Source: Sphingobacterium sp. R2 (lineage in GTDB: Bacteria; Bacteroidota; Bacteroidia; Sphingobacteriales; Sphingobacteriaceae). From it: DNA of 64,000 bases. The stretch spans positions 124,001 to 188,000 of the forward strand of contig NZ_CP142884.1 in assembly GCF_040760075.1 (NCBI RefSeq). The letters run 5' to 3'. Positions 45,587 through 55,046 of the stretch are shown here, piece after piece. The position numbers were made by a program, and so were the translations under genes. The stretch's first letter is position 1. The number at the start of each line of letters is the position of its first letter. Under the pieces are notes generated by a model, which saw nothing but the letters and a program-made list of their open reading frames with translations, did not search any database and had not been told where the DNA came from.

Positions 45587-48500
45587 GCTTGTTAAACCTG
45601 CAGATTTCTTTATAATTAGAAACCCAAGATTGCCAATTAGCTTTTTCGATAGAGTGAATAATTGCAAGACTGAATTGGAATTTTGGGATTTTATCGTTGA
45701 ATTTTTCAAAGATCCACAGTTGCTTGATGCAATTGCTATAGCCAGTCAAGACCTTTTTAATCAATTAGAAACATTATTAAATAAACCCTTTACACAGGAA
45801 ACTAGGAATATATTGCCGTCAATATATAAATACATCAGTAGAATGTCTAACCGCCCTACTCCATTTGGAAAGTTTTCATCTATTTCAATCGGGAATATTT
45901 CAAATGTAAATACCAAACTTGTTTTAAACAACAAGTTTCTTTCTAAATACCGTTTGGATTATGCGAGCCAGGAAATTATAAATAAACAGTTATTAAACGA
46001 TGAAATTGCGATTGAGAAAATAATCTTTTATCCAAATTCAACGCTCGTCAATAATGGCGACAACTTCTCATACATCGAATATACAGAGCATTTTTCTGAC
46101 AGAAAATTTAACTGGTCGAGGATTAACTCAAACATTTTAATCAATACAGTAATTGCCAATACGAGCAAAGGGAAAACAATCAAACAAATAATAAATCCTA
46201 TTGGACAGTTTGGGGTAACAGAAGTTCAGGCTAGAAAATTTATATTTGAGCTAATTGAGCATAAAATTCTCATACCAGAGACTGATCCTATTACTACAGT
46301 TGATAGCTTAGATAATTTTTTCAATAGAGCCCTTAATATATCTAAGGGAACAAATTTTTATAATAGTATTATTGAACTTTCGGAAATTTTAGCTAATAGT
46401 GAGCCAGAGGGAATCAGCTCATCGAAATGTATTATAAAGGAGGCTTTTTCGAGTTTATTTCATAAAGATCCCAAAAATTTGTTCCAAGTGGATTCAATGA
46501 GAAAAATGACCGAAGGCAATCTAAATGATATTGAAATTTCAATTATAATACGCGAGATATTCGAATTAATACATTTAAATCATAATAAAAGAGCTGACGA
46601 TCTACAACTTTTCACAAAGAAATTTTACTCACGATATGGAGATCAGGAAATACCCTTGATGGAGGCTTTAGATTTTGAACAAGGTATTGGATATGGTACT
46701 CAAGCCTCAATTTTAGAAAGAGAACTCCCACTGCTAAATGGACTAACTGGCAGTCAAACAAACAATATCCCCGATTATTCTGAATTTGTTGAATCAATTG
46801 TAGAAAAGTATTCTGGAAAGCCAGATTATAGTAAACGTTCAATAGAACTGAAAGAAAAAGACTTTGAGATATTTGGGAAGAATAATTCAGAAAAAAACAA
46901 GTTACCCCTTGGCTTATATATATTCGGTAACCTATTAGAAACAAAATCTGATATTAAGGATTTCAGATTTCATTTAAAAGGTTGTGGAGGCTCATCGTCT
47001 TTACCGTTGCTAACCCGTTTTTCATATCTTGATGAGACACTAAAGACCAAACTTTTAAAGCTTGCACGAGAAGAACAAAACCAATTAAATGAAACTATTC
47101 TGGCAGAGATCGTATTTTATCCTAAATCCAATGCCGGAAACATTCTTGCAAGGCCAAGTTTATACGAATATGAAATTCCTATTATTGGTCAAGCTGCCGT
47201 TGATAAGGATCATACAATACCATTAAGTGATATATATTTAAAAACAGTAAACGGAAAGGTAATTTTAAGATCAAAAAATCTAAATAAACGTATACTTCCT
47301 AGACTCAGCAGCGCGCATAACTTCCATTATGGAATGACTATTTATAGATTTTTATGTGATGTTCAACAACAAGAAAATTCCATTAAAATTTCTTGGGATT
47401 GGCATCCAAATACAAAAAAAAATTTCTTTCCCAGAATATGCTATAAGCATCTTATTCTTTCCCGTGCCGAATGGCATATCCCACATATAGAATTTAGGAC
47501 TTTGAATCTTAGGGATGCTAATGAAAAAATCGAATATTTTATAAAAAAATACCAGCTTCCTACAAAAGTTTTAATCGCCAATGGAGACAATGAAGTTTTA
47601 ATTGATCTAGGTAACGAAATCGGGAAACAGATCTTTTTAAAAGAGTTGAATCATAAGGATCTAAGGCTAATTGAAAATATTTATGATGAATTTAGTAGCC
47701 CAGTTGTTAATTCTGACGGCGAAGTATTGTCCAATGAAGTGATTATTCCAATTATTGGAAATTCCACTAGAGGTTCCTCTACCCTGCCTATTCAGTCCGA
47801 AAGTAATATTAAGCGAACATTTGTTCCGGGAAGCGAATGGCTATATCTCAAAATTTATTGTGGTGAAAGAGAAAGCGATAGGATCATTCAAGAAGAATTG
47901 CAACGGATAGTTCAAGGGCTAAAGCAACATGATAAAATTCAAAAATGGTTTTATATCAGATATGCCGATCCAGAACCGCATCTGCGCGTACGATTTCAAT
48001 TAAATGGAGAATTGGAAAGTACATTTTTAATAGTCTCGAAAAGTATCAACAATATCTTGGAGCCATTAATTAAAAGTCGCCGCATTTCAAAGTTCATGAT
48101 TGATACTTATGAACGGGAACTTGAACGTTATGGTTTCTCAAACATTGAAAATTGCGAATCTATATTCCATTTAGAGAGTGAAACGATTTCCAAATTATTA
48201 CCCTATATTAAACGTGAAGGTGAAAGCCTTAGATGGAAGCTGGCATTAGGAATGACGAAGAATCTTCTTTCAGCATTCAATTATACAATTGCTGAACAAA
48301 TATCATTGCTTAATTTATGGAGAGACCGTTTTCTTAAGGAATTTGACACTGTACCAAAATTAAAGTACAAACTGGATAAAAATTTCCGGGAAAAGAAGGA
48401 TGAAATCTCTTCATTTATGAAAATAGAAAACACTAATTATTGCTCGATACTCAATGAATATAAGGCCCAAATGACTTTAGTCGCAGAGAAATGCAATAAG

Positions 48501-48659
48501 AATAAAGATTTTCAAATGATGAACTTAAGAATAATTGGCTCTCTAACACACATGCTTTTGAATAGAATTTTCTTCACCAAACAAAGAGAACAGGAAATGG
48601 TAATTTACCATTTCCTTGTTAAGATCTTAAATTGTGAGTTCAAGAGAACTGAATGTTAA
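45579..48659 (+). CDS. LanB-type lantibiotic dehydratase, full length
   Basis: 1026 residues with both class I modules: the N-terminal glutamylation part (Lant_dehydr_N; MSNRPTPFGKFSSISIG and the HFRLHLKGCGGSSSLPLL-like region FRFHLKGCGGSSSLP) and the C-terminal elimination part (SpaB_C; WLYLKIYCGERESDRII, WFYIRYADPEPHLRVRF, IDTYERELERYG). It uses glutamyl-tRNA to dehydrate Ser/Thr. The neighbouring precursor fits as substrate. No lanC is in the window. Cytoplasmic. Confidence 0.93.
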   Translation: MYRLVKPADFFIIRNPRLPISFFDRVNNCKTELEFWDFIVEFFKDPQLLDAIAIASQDLFNQLETLLNKPFTQETRNILPSIYKYISRMSNRPTPFGKFSSISIGNISNVNTKLVLNNKFLSKYRLDYASQEIINKQLLNDEIAIEKIIFYPNSTLVNNGDNFSYIEYTEHFSDRKFNWSRINSNILINTVIANTSKGKTIKQIINPIGQFGVTEVQARKFIFELIEHKILIPETDPITTVDSLDNFFNRALNISKGTNFYNSIIELSEILANSEPEGISSSKCIIKEAFSSLFHKDPKNLFQVDSMRKMTEGNLNDIEISIIIREIFELIHLNHNKRADDLQLFTKKFYSRYGDQEIPLMEALDFEQGIGYGTQASILERELPLLNGLTGSQTNNIPDYSEFVESIVEKYSGKPDYSKRSIELKEKDFEIFGKNNSEKNKLPLGLYIFGNLLETKSDIKDFRFHLKGCGGSSSLPLLTRFSYLDETLKTKLLKLAREEQNQLNETILAEIVFYPKSNAGNILARPSLYEYEIPIIGQAAVDKDHTIPLSDIYLKTVNGKVILRSKNLNKRILPRLSSAHNFHYGMTIYRFLCDVQQQENSIKISWDWHPNTKKNFFPRICYKHLILSRAEWHIPHIEFRTLNLRDANEKIEYFIKKYQLPTKVLIANGDNEVLIDLGNEIGKQIFLKELNHKDLRLIENIYDEFSSPVVNSDGEVLSNEVIIPIIGNSTRGSSTLPIQSESNIKRTFVPGSEWLYLKIYCGERESDRIIQEELQRIVQGLKQHDKIQKWFYIRYADPEPHLRVRFQLNGELESTFLIVSKSINNILEPLIKSRRISKFMIDTYERELERYGFSNIENCESIFHLESETISKLLPYIKREGESLRWKLALGMTKNLLSAFNYTIAEQISLLNLWRDRFLKEFDTVPKLKYKLDKNFREKKDEISSFMKIENTNYCSILNEYKAQMTLVAEKCNKNKDFQMMNLRIIGSLTHMLLNRIFFTKQREQEMVIYHFLVKILNCEFKRTEC

Positions 48660-48665
48660 AAGCTA

Positions 48666-49370
48666 TTAACCTCCCGTTAATCCCAATCGTTTAAACAATT
48701 CTGCTTTATATTGACCACCAATTGGCACATCGTCCAAACTGCCTCTCATTTTTATTATATTACCTTCAACTTGCTTAGCATAATCTAGATTAATGATGTA
48801 AGATTTGTGCACTCGGATAAACTGCTTTGCATTGACCAAGGATTCTTCCATTTCCATTAGTTTTTTCCACACATGGTACGTTTTTTCCAATGTTTCAACC
48901 CATACGTAATCCTTATCTGCCTTGATTGAATATACTTCATCGTAAGGTGTAATGATAATATTTGACCTATCTTTAATTATAAGAAAGTTCAGTTCCGGTT
49001 TGGTTCCCTTCTCCAGGTTTAAGTACGCCTGGGCTTTTTCTATAGTCTGTAAAAGACGATCTACGCCAAATGGCTTAAGTATATAATCTAAGACATTTAA
49101 TTGATATCCTTCGATAGCATGTGATGGATCACCAGTAACAAATACAAATAAAGGAGGATTTTTAAGGCTTTTAAGAAAATTAACACCATCCAAATCAGGC
49201 ATTTGAATATCACAGAATACCAGATTTATTTCGTTTGATCTTAACACTTTCATTGCATCAAATGCATTATTAAATACTCCCACAATTTCTATATCGGGAA
49301 TTTTCTCTAAATGAGACACGAGTATTTCCTGTGCCAGTTGTTCATCATCAATTACAATACATTTAATCAT
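48666..49370 (-). CDS. LytTR-family response regulator
   Basis: 234 residues: a receiver domain (VIDDEQLAQEIL, phospho-acceptor Asp54 in VFCDIQMPD, Lys in LKPFG) and a C-terminal LytTR DNA-binding domain (YSIKADKDYVWVETLEKTYHV, FIRVHKSYIINL). It lies 13 bp downstream of its kinase gene. LytTR proteins bind direct repeats about two turns apart, which makes this the best local candidate for reading the GTCGAG boxes (inference). Confidence 0.92.
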   Translation of the reverse strand: MIKCIVIDDEQLAQEILVSHLEKIPDIEIVGVFNNAFDAMKVLRSNEINLVFCDIQMPDLDGVNFLKSLKNPPLFVFVTGDPSHAIEGYQLNVLDYILKPFGVDRLLQTIEKAQAYLNLEKGTKPELNFLIIKDRSNIIITPYDEVYSIKADKDYVWVETLEKTYHVWKKLMEMEESLVNAKQFIRVHKSYIINLDYAKQVEGNIIKMRGSLDDVPIGGQYKAELFKRLGLTGG

Positions 49371-49383
49371 TTTTCAAGATTTA

Positions 49384-50544
49384 TTACAATTCAATTTCAA
49401 GTACGACAGTGTAACTATTCAGATTATCAGATATGTCTAATTTATATCTATCCTTATACCTAAGTTCCAGTCTCCTATTAACATTTTTCAATCCAATGCC
49501 ACCTTTTGGTGGTTCGGTACTGCTTTTATTTACTCCATTAGCAACTACGAATTTCAATACACCTGAATCAATTGTTAATGAAACATCAATCCATGCATCT
49601 GCTCTGCTTCTTTCCGGTCCATGTTTGATCGCATTTTCGATAAAAGGCAATAGCATTAATGGGACTATTCGATAAGGTTCCTTTATCTTTTCTATATTAA
49701 AATTCAGATTTATGTCATTACCAAATCTGATCTGGATAAGGTCCAGATAATCATTTAAAAACTGAATTTCTTTTGCGATGAATATTTTATCATCATTGGT
49801 CTGATAAAGCAAATACCGTAACATATTAGACAGTTTCATTATGGTATTAGGAGTACTGGGTTCTCCTTTTTCAGCCAGCCTATATATGCTATTTAACGTA
49901 TTAAATAAAAAATGGGGAGAGATCTGAGATTTAAGAATTTCTAGTTCCATCTTAAGGTTATCTCGTTCCAGATTTGCTTTATCTAATTCAAGATTAGTAG
50001 TCTTTAATTCTAAATTTGCTTTTTCAAGTTCGAGTTCTGCCTGGTTCTTTTCTAATAAGAGCATCTTGTTGCCTTGAACAATAAGATGCTTAACCAATTT
50101 TGGTGTTAATGGTAGGGATACAAGGGTTAAATAATCAGGAAATGCACCAGGAAATTTTTTAAGTCGATAAATACCGAAATATCCATCACTGGTAAAAAAT
50201 TTCACATACTTATAAATGCCACTACCTTCCTTTAATTCAAAGTCAGTAAGAAAGTCACATGCAAAATAAGTAATATTTAACCACCAGATATATGATAGGA
50301 TTATAAATATTATGAGGGGAAGTACTTTTCTTTTTTCTATCCATTTTGAAATAAGCCAAATACCGGAATAGAACAAGGATGTAGTGACAAAAAGTTCTTT
50401 TGCTACTAAAATCCAGATATAGTTCCCTCCTAGCCTTCTATAAGTAAAATAATACGTAAAAAAGACTAACATCCAAAAAATTATATGCACGATCACCCTT
50501 ACGAAAGGCGTATACCATTTCCCCCAAATAACTTCACTTCTCAT
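49384..50544 (-). CDS. LytS/YehU-type sensor histidine kinase
   Basis: 386 residues. Transmembrane helices span roughly residues 15-150. A long coiled coil with repeated ELEKANLELKTTNLELDKAN follows. The His_kinase domain has the phospho-acceptor His in SQISPHFLFNTLNS, and the ATPase N-box is LLPFIENAIKHG with GGIGLKNVNRRL. It should phosphorylate the LytTR regulator. The signal is unknown; an exported peptide is conceivable. Confidence 0.92.
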   Translation of the reverse strand: MRSEVIWGKWYTPFVRVIVHIIFWMLVFFTYYFTYRRLGGNYIWILVAKELFVTTSLFYSGIWLISKWIEKRKVLPLIIFIILSYIWWLNITYFACDFLTDFELKEGSGIYKYVKFFTSDGYFGIYRLKKFPGAFPDYLTLVSLPLTPKLVKHLIVQGNKMLLLEKNQAELELEKANLELKTTNLELDKANLERDNLKMELEILKSQISPHFLFNTLNSIYRLAEKGEPSTPNTIMKLSNMLRYLLYQTNDDKIFIAKEIQFLNDYLDLIQIRFGNDINLNFNIEKIKEPYRIVPLMLLPFIENAIKHGPERSRADAWIDVSLTIDSGVLKFVVANGVNKSSTEPPKGGIGLKNVNRRLELRYKDRYKLDISDNLNSYTVVLEIEL

Positions 50545-50780
50545 GTAATATTGGTTTACTTACTAATATCTTTTTATTCAATATGTAGTCAAAAATTTAC
50601 TAAATATAATAAAGAAAGATCTTAAAGAAAGATAATCGATACATAACATGACACAAGAATAATTTTCGTAAAAAATAACAACCTCTAAATAAAGGAATTA
50701 AAAAAAATATTCAGCTTTTTTGGTAAGCTTAGAGATATCAAATCATTACATTTTAAAATATTGTGGTATTTCAAAAGTTT

Positions 50781-50842
50781 GTCAAGGTCAAATTGCTGTT
50801 CGACGAGAATATTTAACACTAAGGTTTAATAAACATATTTTG
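50781..50842 (+). promoter_or_regulatory. GTCGAG-box promoter cut off by the IS, copy e
   Basis: GTCAAGGTC at 50781, GTTCGACGAGAATATTT covering 50798 onward (GACGAGA 50802-50808), and TATTTTG at 50836-50842. Its gene would begin near 50870-50885, exactly where the IS left end lies (ATG at 50884 is formed with the IS end). Confidence 0.5.
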
Positions 50843-50884
50843 ATTGGTTATAAATTTTAGTCAGTACTATACCTCACTGATCAA

Positions 50885-52141
50885 TGACCTCTCCCGATAT
50901 TTAGGCGTCTTCTAAAGTAAAAAATTCTGCTGTTTTCTTTTTTTTTATAAACATTTCAGGAGTCAAATCCCCTAAAAAGCTGTGGAGTCTGAAGGTGTTG
51001 TACTCTTCCATCCAGATTTCAATTTTTTCCTTCGCATCTTCCAATGACAGGAACCAATGCGCATTTAGGCACTCGTCCCGAAAACTTCCAATGAATGACT
51101 CAATATACGGATTATCTGTTGGTCTTCCCGGTCTGGAGAAAACCAATTTCACCTGATGCTCATATGCCCATCTATCGACCTCCTTGGAAATAAATTATTC
51201 ACCTGTGTTTGTTTTTATTTGGTGTTCATGATTGCTCCGCAATTCCGATCCGTTATCCCCTTGGATTTTTCTGGGTATTGCCTGTTGGAATAGTCGGAGC
51301 TCTTCCAAAACAGAAACAACGTCATTTCCTTTAAGCCTCTATCCAACCTCAATAGCCATGCATTTACGGCTATAGTTATCCACTATAGTTAAGCAGCGGA
51401 TTTTCCTGCCATCGAACAGCGCATCAGCGACAAAGTCCATACTCCAGCAGTCATGTAAATTGGAAAAAACCGGTCTCTCGGATCGATGAGCAGCGGCACG
51501 GCAGCGTCTGGGCCTTTTCACCAGTAGATCTAAGACTTCTTCCTTATAAATTCGATAAATCCGTTTTGTATTATCCCGCCGGCCTTCACGTTTCAAAAGA
51601 ACGACGATTCACTCTATTCCGTAACGGACACGTGATTCAGCAATGCTTTTTATGCGAAGGCGTAATGGACTGTCATCTGATCTATGGTGTTTATAATACC
51701 AAACTGAGGTGCTCGGCAGAGATATCTCGCACGCTGTGCGTAGGGAAATTCGATAATCAGAAATAAATCCGGTAACCATGCTTCTACGCTGCGAAGGCTT
51801 TAAAACTTTTTTTTAATACATCCTAGAGCATCCGTTTGTCCTAAGATCGGCCACGAGCTTTTTCAGCTGTGCATTTTCTTCTTCCAATTGCCGGAGCTTA
51901 CGCAGCTCCAATACCCCCAGCCACCGTATTTCTTATTCCAGTTGTATAAGGTAGCTTCCCTGATACCCATTTTTCTGCAGACTTTTTCCACACGGGTACC
52001 TGTCTCGGACTGTTTGATCGCAAAGGCGATCTGTGCTTCGGTAAACTTTGATTTTTTCATCGTTTTTCCTCCCTTTTAAAATTAGTAATTCAAGTCCGAA
52101 TTCCCTACTTTTAAATACTCCAGTTTTTTGGGAAGAGGTCA
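50885..52141 (-). mobile_element. Degenerate IS3-family element (IS407-like)
   Basis: About 1257 bp bounded by TGACCTCTcCC on the left and its inverted counterpart (TGACCTCTtCC) on the right. OrfA (52060-51863) begins MKKSKFTEAQIAFAIKQSET but is frameshifted. OrfB fragments are 51596-51339 (HDCWSMDFVADALFDGRKIR) and 51152-50901 (SRPGRPTDNPYIESFIGSF, FRDECLNAHWF). In-frame stops separate them, so no transposase can be made. The 4-bp flanks TCAA and ATTC do not match. Confidence 0.8.
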
Positions 52142-52158
52142 ATTCTATTTGGTTTCAT
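52142..52158 (-). pseudogene. Five-codon stub of a box-driven gene cut by the IS
   Basis: ATG at 52158 starts MKPNRI and runs directly into the IS end. The leader before it (TATACTTACTGC, AACTGAACCTTTA, TCAAAATGAAA) is nearly identical to the leader of the lipoprotein at 29970, so a paralogous lipoprotein gene stood here. Confidence 0.5.
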
Positions 52159-52187
52159 TTTGATTTTTAAAGGTTCAGTTATCGCAG

Positions 52188-52271
52188 TAAGTATATATTT
52201 TATTAAAAACAATCGAAAATATTCTCGACGAACTCAGAGTTGAACTATATCAAAGTAGTTTTTTACTCGAT
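52188..52271 (-). promoter_or_regulatory. GTCGAG-box promoter, copy f
   Basis: ATCGAG (52271-52266), ATATAG, GTCGAGA (52229-52223) and TATACTTA (52195-52188), the same -7 sequence and spacing as copy a. It serves the IS-cut stub. Confidence 0.6.
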
Positions 52272-52359
52272 CAAAGATTTACCAAACACAGAGAATGCCT
52301 TGGTGTAGCATTATTTAGACAATAATCGTTTAAATAATTACTAATCAAACGAGAAAAAA

Positions 52360-52815
52360 ATGAGAAATTCATTCAAATTACTTCTTTTATCAGCATTTTT
52401 TATTTTTAACGAATCTTGTAAAGAAAATGAAATCGAGCCTCCTATTATAGATCCTCCCATGTATAGTAACCAATATGCCTGGAAAGAAACTGCTATAAAA
52501 AAGGGAAATGAAGATTGGAAAGAACTTCCAAATGGTAATGTTCTTCGCCTTTATACTGATTATAAAGTGGATGCCGATACTATGTTTGGAGCTTATGAAT
52601 ATAATGGCATAAATGCAAATATTGAGATAAATACTCCACCATCAATATACAAAGGATTTATTAAAAAGAAGGATTCACTATTTTTAAAAATACCAAATGA
52701 AAAAGGACAGGAAAACTCTTATGTTTCATTGAATTGTGAAATTCTGAATAACTCCGAAATGATTATTAGGAATGGAAAAAGTGATCCTGTGGTAAGTATC
52801 AAATACAAAAGATAA
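52360..52815 (+). CDS. Secreted/lipoprotein of unknown function
   Basis: 151 residues with an N-terminal signal ending in SC (FFIFNESCKENE), then a Pro-rich linker and beta-rich sequence (YAWKETAIKKGNEDWKELPN). It has a leader containing TGTAGCATTAT, also seen before the gene at 54410. Family not recognised. Its own promoter shows no GTCGAG box in this orientation. Confidence 0.65.
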   Translation: MRNSFKLLLLSAFFIFNESCKENEIEPPIIDPPMYSNQYAWKETAIKKGNEDWKELPNGNVLRLYTDYKVDADTMFGAYEYNGINANIEINTPPSIYKGFIKKKDSLFLKIPNEKGQENSYVSLNCEILNNSEMIIRNGKSDPVVSIKYKR

Positions 52816-52817
52816 GA

Positions 52818-52844
52818 GAAACCCGTAAGTAAAATACGGGTTTC
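52818..52844. terminator. Bidirectional terminator
   Basis: GAAACCCGTA pairs with TACGGGTTTC between converging genes, with TTTTAT after it. Confidence 0.8.
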
Positions 52845-52849
52845 TTTTA

Positions 52850-54070
52850 TTATAAATTTGTGTGATTATTTGTTAACCTACAACAATTTGGAGGATTAGG
52901 ATTACCATTATTCAAATATGCTTGCAAACTCGATCGTTCTTGAGCAGTCATTACAGTATTATCAGATTTATAAACAGTTGGAGCCAATTCTCTATAAACG
53001 TCTGATCTGGCTATATATGGTAAATAGAAATAGTTAGCATACGCCCTATCCAAATCTGATAGCGCAGTTCTATTAACAGGATAAGTCCCCCCTGCATTTA
53101 ATGTAATCACAGGAAAATTAGCATCTTTAGCGAAATCGGTCATACCATACATCATAATTGAATTTAGATCAACACTACTTCCAAACATAAAATAATTCCC
53201 TGTCCGCTTATCAAAATTCGTTTTATAATCATCACCAGTTAGCCTACATCTATCAGGATGGACAGTAATGGTATTGTCGCGATCAGGTCTAGTATGCTCG
53301 TGGTATAAACCAATGGCATGCATAATTTCGTGCGCCACAACACCCATAGGAACTGAAAAAGATGGCAAAAAAGGCCCCATTGATTCATCCTGCTGAAGGC
53401 TTAACCATTGACCAGCATCTCCTCGACCCTGTGTCCCTGGATTCTTAACGGCATCCCATCTCCCAACAGTTGACCAATTTCCTTCTGCATTCCAAGCACT
53501 AGGATTAGTAGAAGTACCATGAAAGAATTCGATGTAGGGATAATAAAATCCCCATTGAGAATCATAAGTCGGCTGACCTGTTGCATTGTAAAACCTTATA
53601 TTTGTTGTTGATTCAATGTGTTGAATAGCGGCACTAATGGCTAACCTTGCTCCAGCGCTGACATTGGAATTTACAGTATATCTTACCATAGCCCACATTC
53701 TATTTTCATTTGGGTGAACACCAACACTTTTGGTATTGGGATTTGTTCTAAATAATCTACCCGAAGATGCCGGTGAAGCGTTTTGATAAGGTTGATCCAA
53801 ATCTTCTTTGGCAACCGCTTCAAAAGAATTATTCGTTTTTATCAATTCAAATTGACTAGGTGTCAGTAAGATGTCACCTTCGATAAAATAATTCTCACCA
53901 CGTTTTTCAACCGTTGCCCCAGACTCTAGGGTAATAAATTCACCTTTAGTCTGCTTCGCTATTTCTTGAATATGTTTTGGTTGGTCAGCTATCTTATCCT
54001 TACTGCAAGACAAAAGTAAAGCTATCATCAATAATGATAGAGTTTTCAAATTAAGCGTTTTCCTAATCAT
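52850..54070 (-). CDS. Astacin-family (M12A) metalloprotease lipoprotein
   Basis: 406 residues from ATG 54070 (MIRKTLNLKTLSLLMIALLLSC), with a propeptide up to about residue 120. The zinc motif HEIMHAIGLYHEHTRPDRD (His247, Glu248, His251, His257) and the Met-turn SIMMYG are complete. It should be an active secreted, lipid-anchored endopeptidase. A dead homologue lies at 56304. It is driven by box copy g with a long leader. Confidence 0.92.
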   Translation of the reverse strand: MIRKTLNLKTLSLLMIALLLSCSKDKIADQPKHIQEIAKQTKGEFITLESGATVEKRGENYFIEGDILLTPSQFELIKTNNSFEAVAKEDLDQPYQNASPASSGRLFRTNPNTKSVGVHPNENRMWAMVRYTVNSNVSAGARLAISAAIQHIESTTNIRFYNATGQPTYDSQWGFYYPYIEFFHGTSTNPSAWNAEGNWSTVGRWDAVKNPGTQGRGDAGQWLSLQQDESMGPFLPSFSVPMGVVAHEIMHAIGLYHEHTRPDRDNTITVHPDRCRLTGDDYKTNFDKRTGNYFMFGSSVDLNSIMMYGMTDFAKDANFPVITLNAGGTYPVNRTALSDLDRAYANYFYLPYIARSDVYRELAPTVYKSDNTVMTAQERSSLQAYLNNGNPNPPNCCRLTNNHTNL

Positions 54071-54195
54071 AATAGTGTTTATTAAGGTTAAAAAATAATC
54101 AGACATTTAATACCGAGATATTTCACCCAGAATTTCATCGAAAACTTCTTAGAAGTTCCAAATTGATAAGCGATTATCAAAATACTTTTACAGAA

Positions 54196-54279
54196 TAATA
54201 ATATTGAAACATTTACGATTCACAAAATTTTCTCGACCAACTTAATTTTGACCCATATAACGTTAGGAAAATCCTCGAC
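54196..54279 (-). promoter_or_regulatory. GTCGAG-box promoter of the astacin gene, copy g
   Basis: GTCGAG (54279-54274), ATATGGG at 54258, GTTGGTCGAGA with GTCGAGA at 54237-54231, and TATTATTA at -7 (54203-54196). Box spacing is exactly 42 bp. The leader is about 125 bases, longer than in other copies. Confidence 0.6.
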
Positions 54280-54409
54280 AAAATAATCCACAATAAATAC
54301 TTTTTGCCATACAAAGTCATTCATAAAAACTAATAAATAATCAAATAATTAATAACTGTAGCATTATGTAGGTTCAAATCGTATAACTGACAATCAAAAC
54401 ATTATAATT

Positions 54410-54991
54410 ATGAGGACGATAATATTATTTTTAACAATCATTTCCATTGGACTATATTCTTGCGACAAAAATGGTAATCCTTTACCTAGTTCAAATAAAC
54501 TAGAAATACAGAAAGATGGAATTACTTACGTAGATGCAAGAGCGCTAATTCTGCCACCTGGTGCACCTAATAGTCCATTTCTAAGATACACTCCTCCGCC
54601 AACGGAATCATATCAGCAGTATAAGGAAAACTTCACATTATCTGCCTCTCCATATACAAAAGGTGAAAATCCCAAAGGATTTGACATTACCATCTATTGT
54701 CCCGTAAACGGAGGAGTTGTTTTAAACAAGAAATATGAAATAAAGGCAAATGCTGGAAAAGAAAGAATCCAAATTGAAAAGGGAAACAGATATTTTGATG
54801 ATTGGGACAATGCTTTTATTCGATACTCTGATAATGATAAAATCTATTATTATGGGACAGGTTACATCATGTTCACACATTTTGATGATGGAGGCAACCC
54901 AAGCAATGCTAAAGGTTCTGGAATAATAGAATTCACCATCCCAAATGAAAATGGAGGTAGAACATCTTTGAAAGGAACTTTTACGTTATAA
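54410..54991 (+). CDS. Lipoprotein with KNGNPLPS motif
   Basis: 193 residues. The lipobox LYSC is followed by DKNGNPLPSSNKLEIQ and ARALILPPGAPNSPFLRYTP, then a beta-rich domain ending GSGIIEFTIPNENGG. It is a paralogue of the lipoprotein at 57697 (DKKGNPLPS, IPPGARRTP). Function unknown; possibly a binding partner of the neighbouring proteases. Monocistronic. Confidence 0.7.
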   Translation: MRTIILFLTIISIGLYSCDKNGNPLPSSNKLEIQKDGITYVDARALILPPGAPNSPFLRYTPPPTESYQQYKENFTLSASPYTKGENPKGFDITIYCPVNGGVVLNKKYEIKANAGKERIQIEKGNRYFDDWDNAFIRYSDNDKIYYYGTGYIMFTHFDDGGNPSNAKGSGIIEFTIPNENGGRTSLKGTFTL

Positions 54992-54997
54992 ATTGTA

Positions 54998-55043
54998 TTT
55001 AGATCTTCTCTTAAAAGGTCATCCACCAAAGAGAAGATCTAAA
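54998..55043. terminator. Bidirectional terminator
   Basis: TTTAGATCTTCTCTT pairs perfectly with AAGAGAAGATCTAAA. Confidence 0.85.
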
Positions 55044-55046
55044 GAG

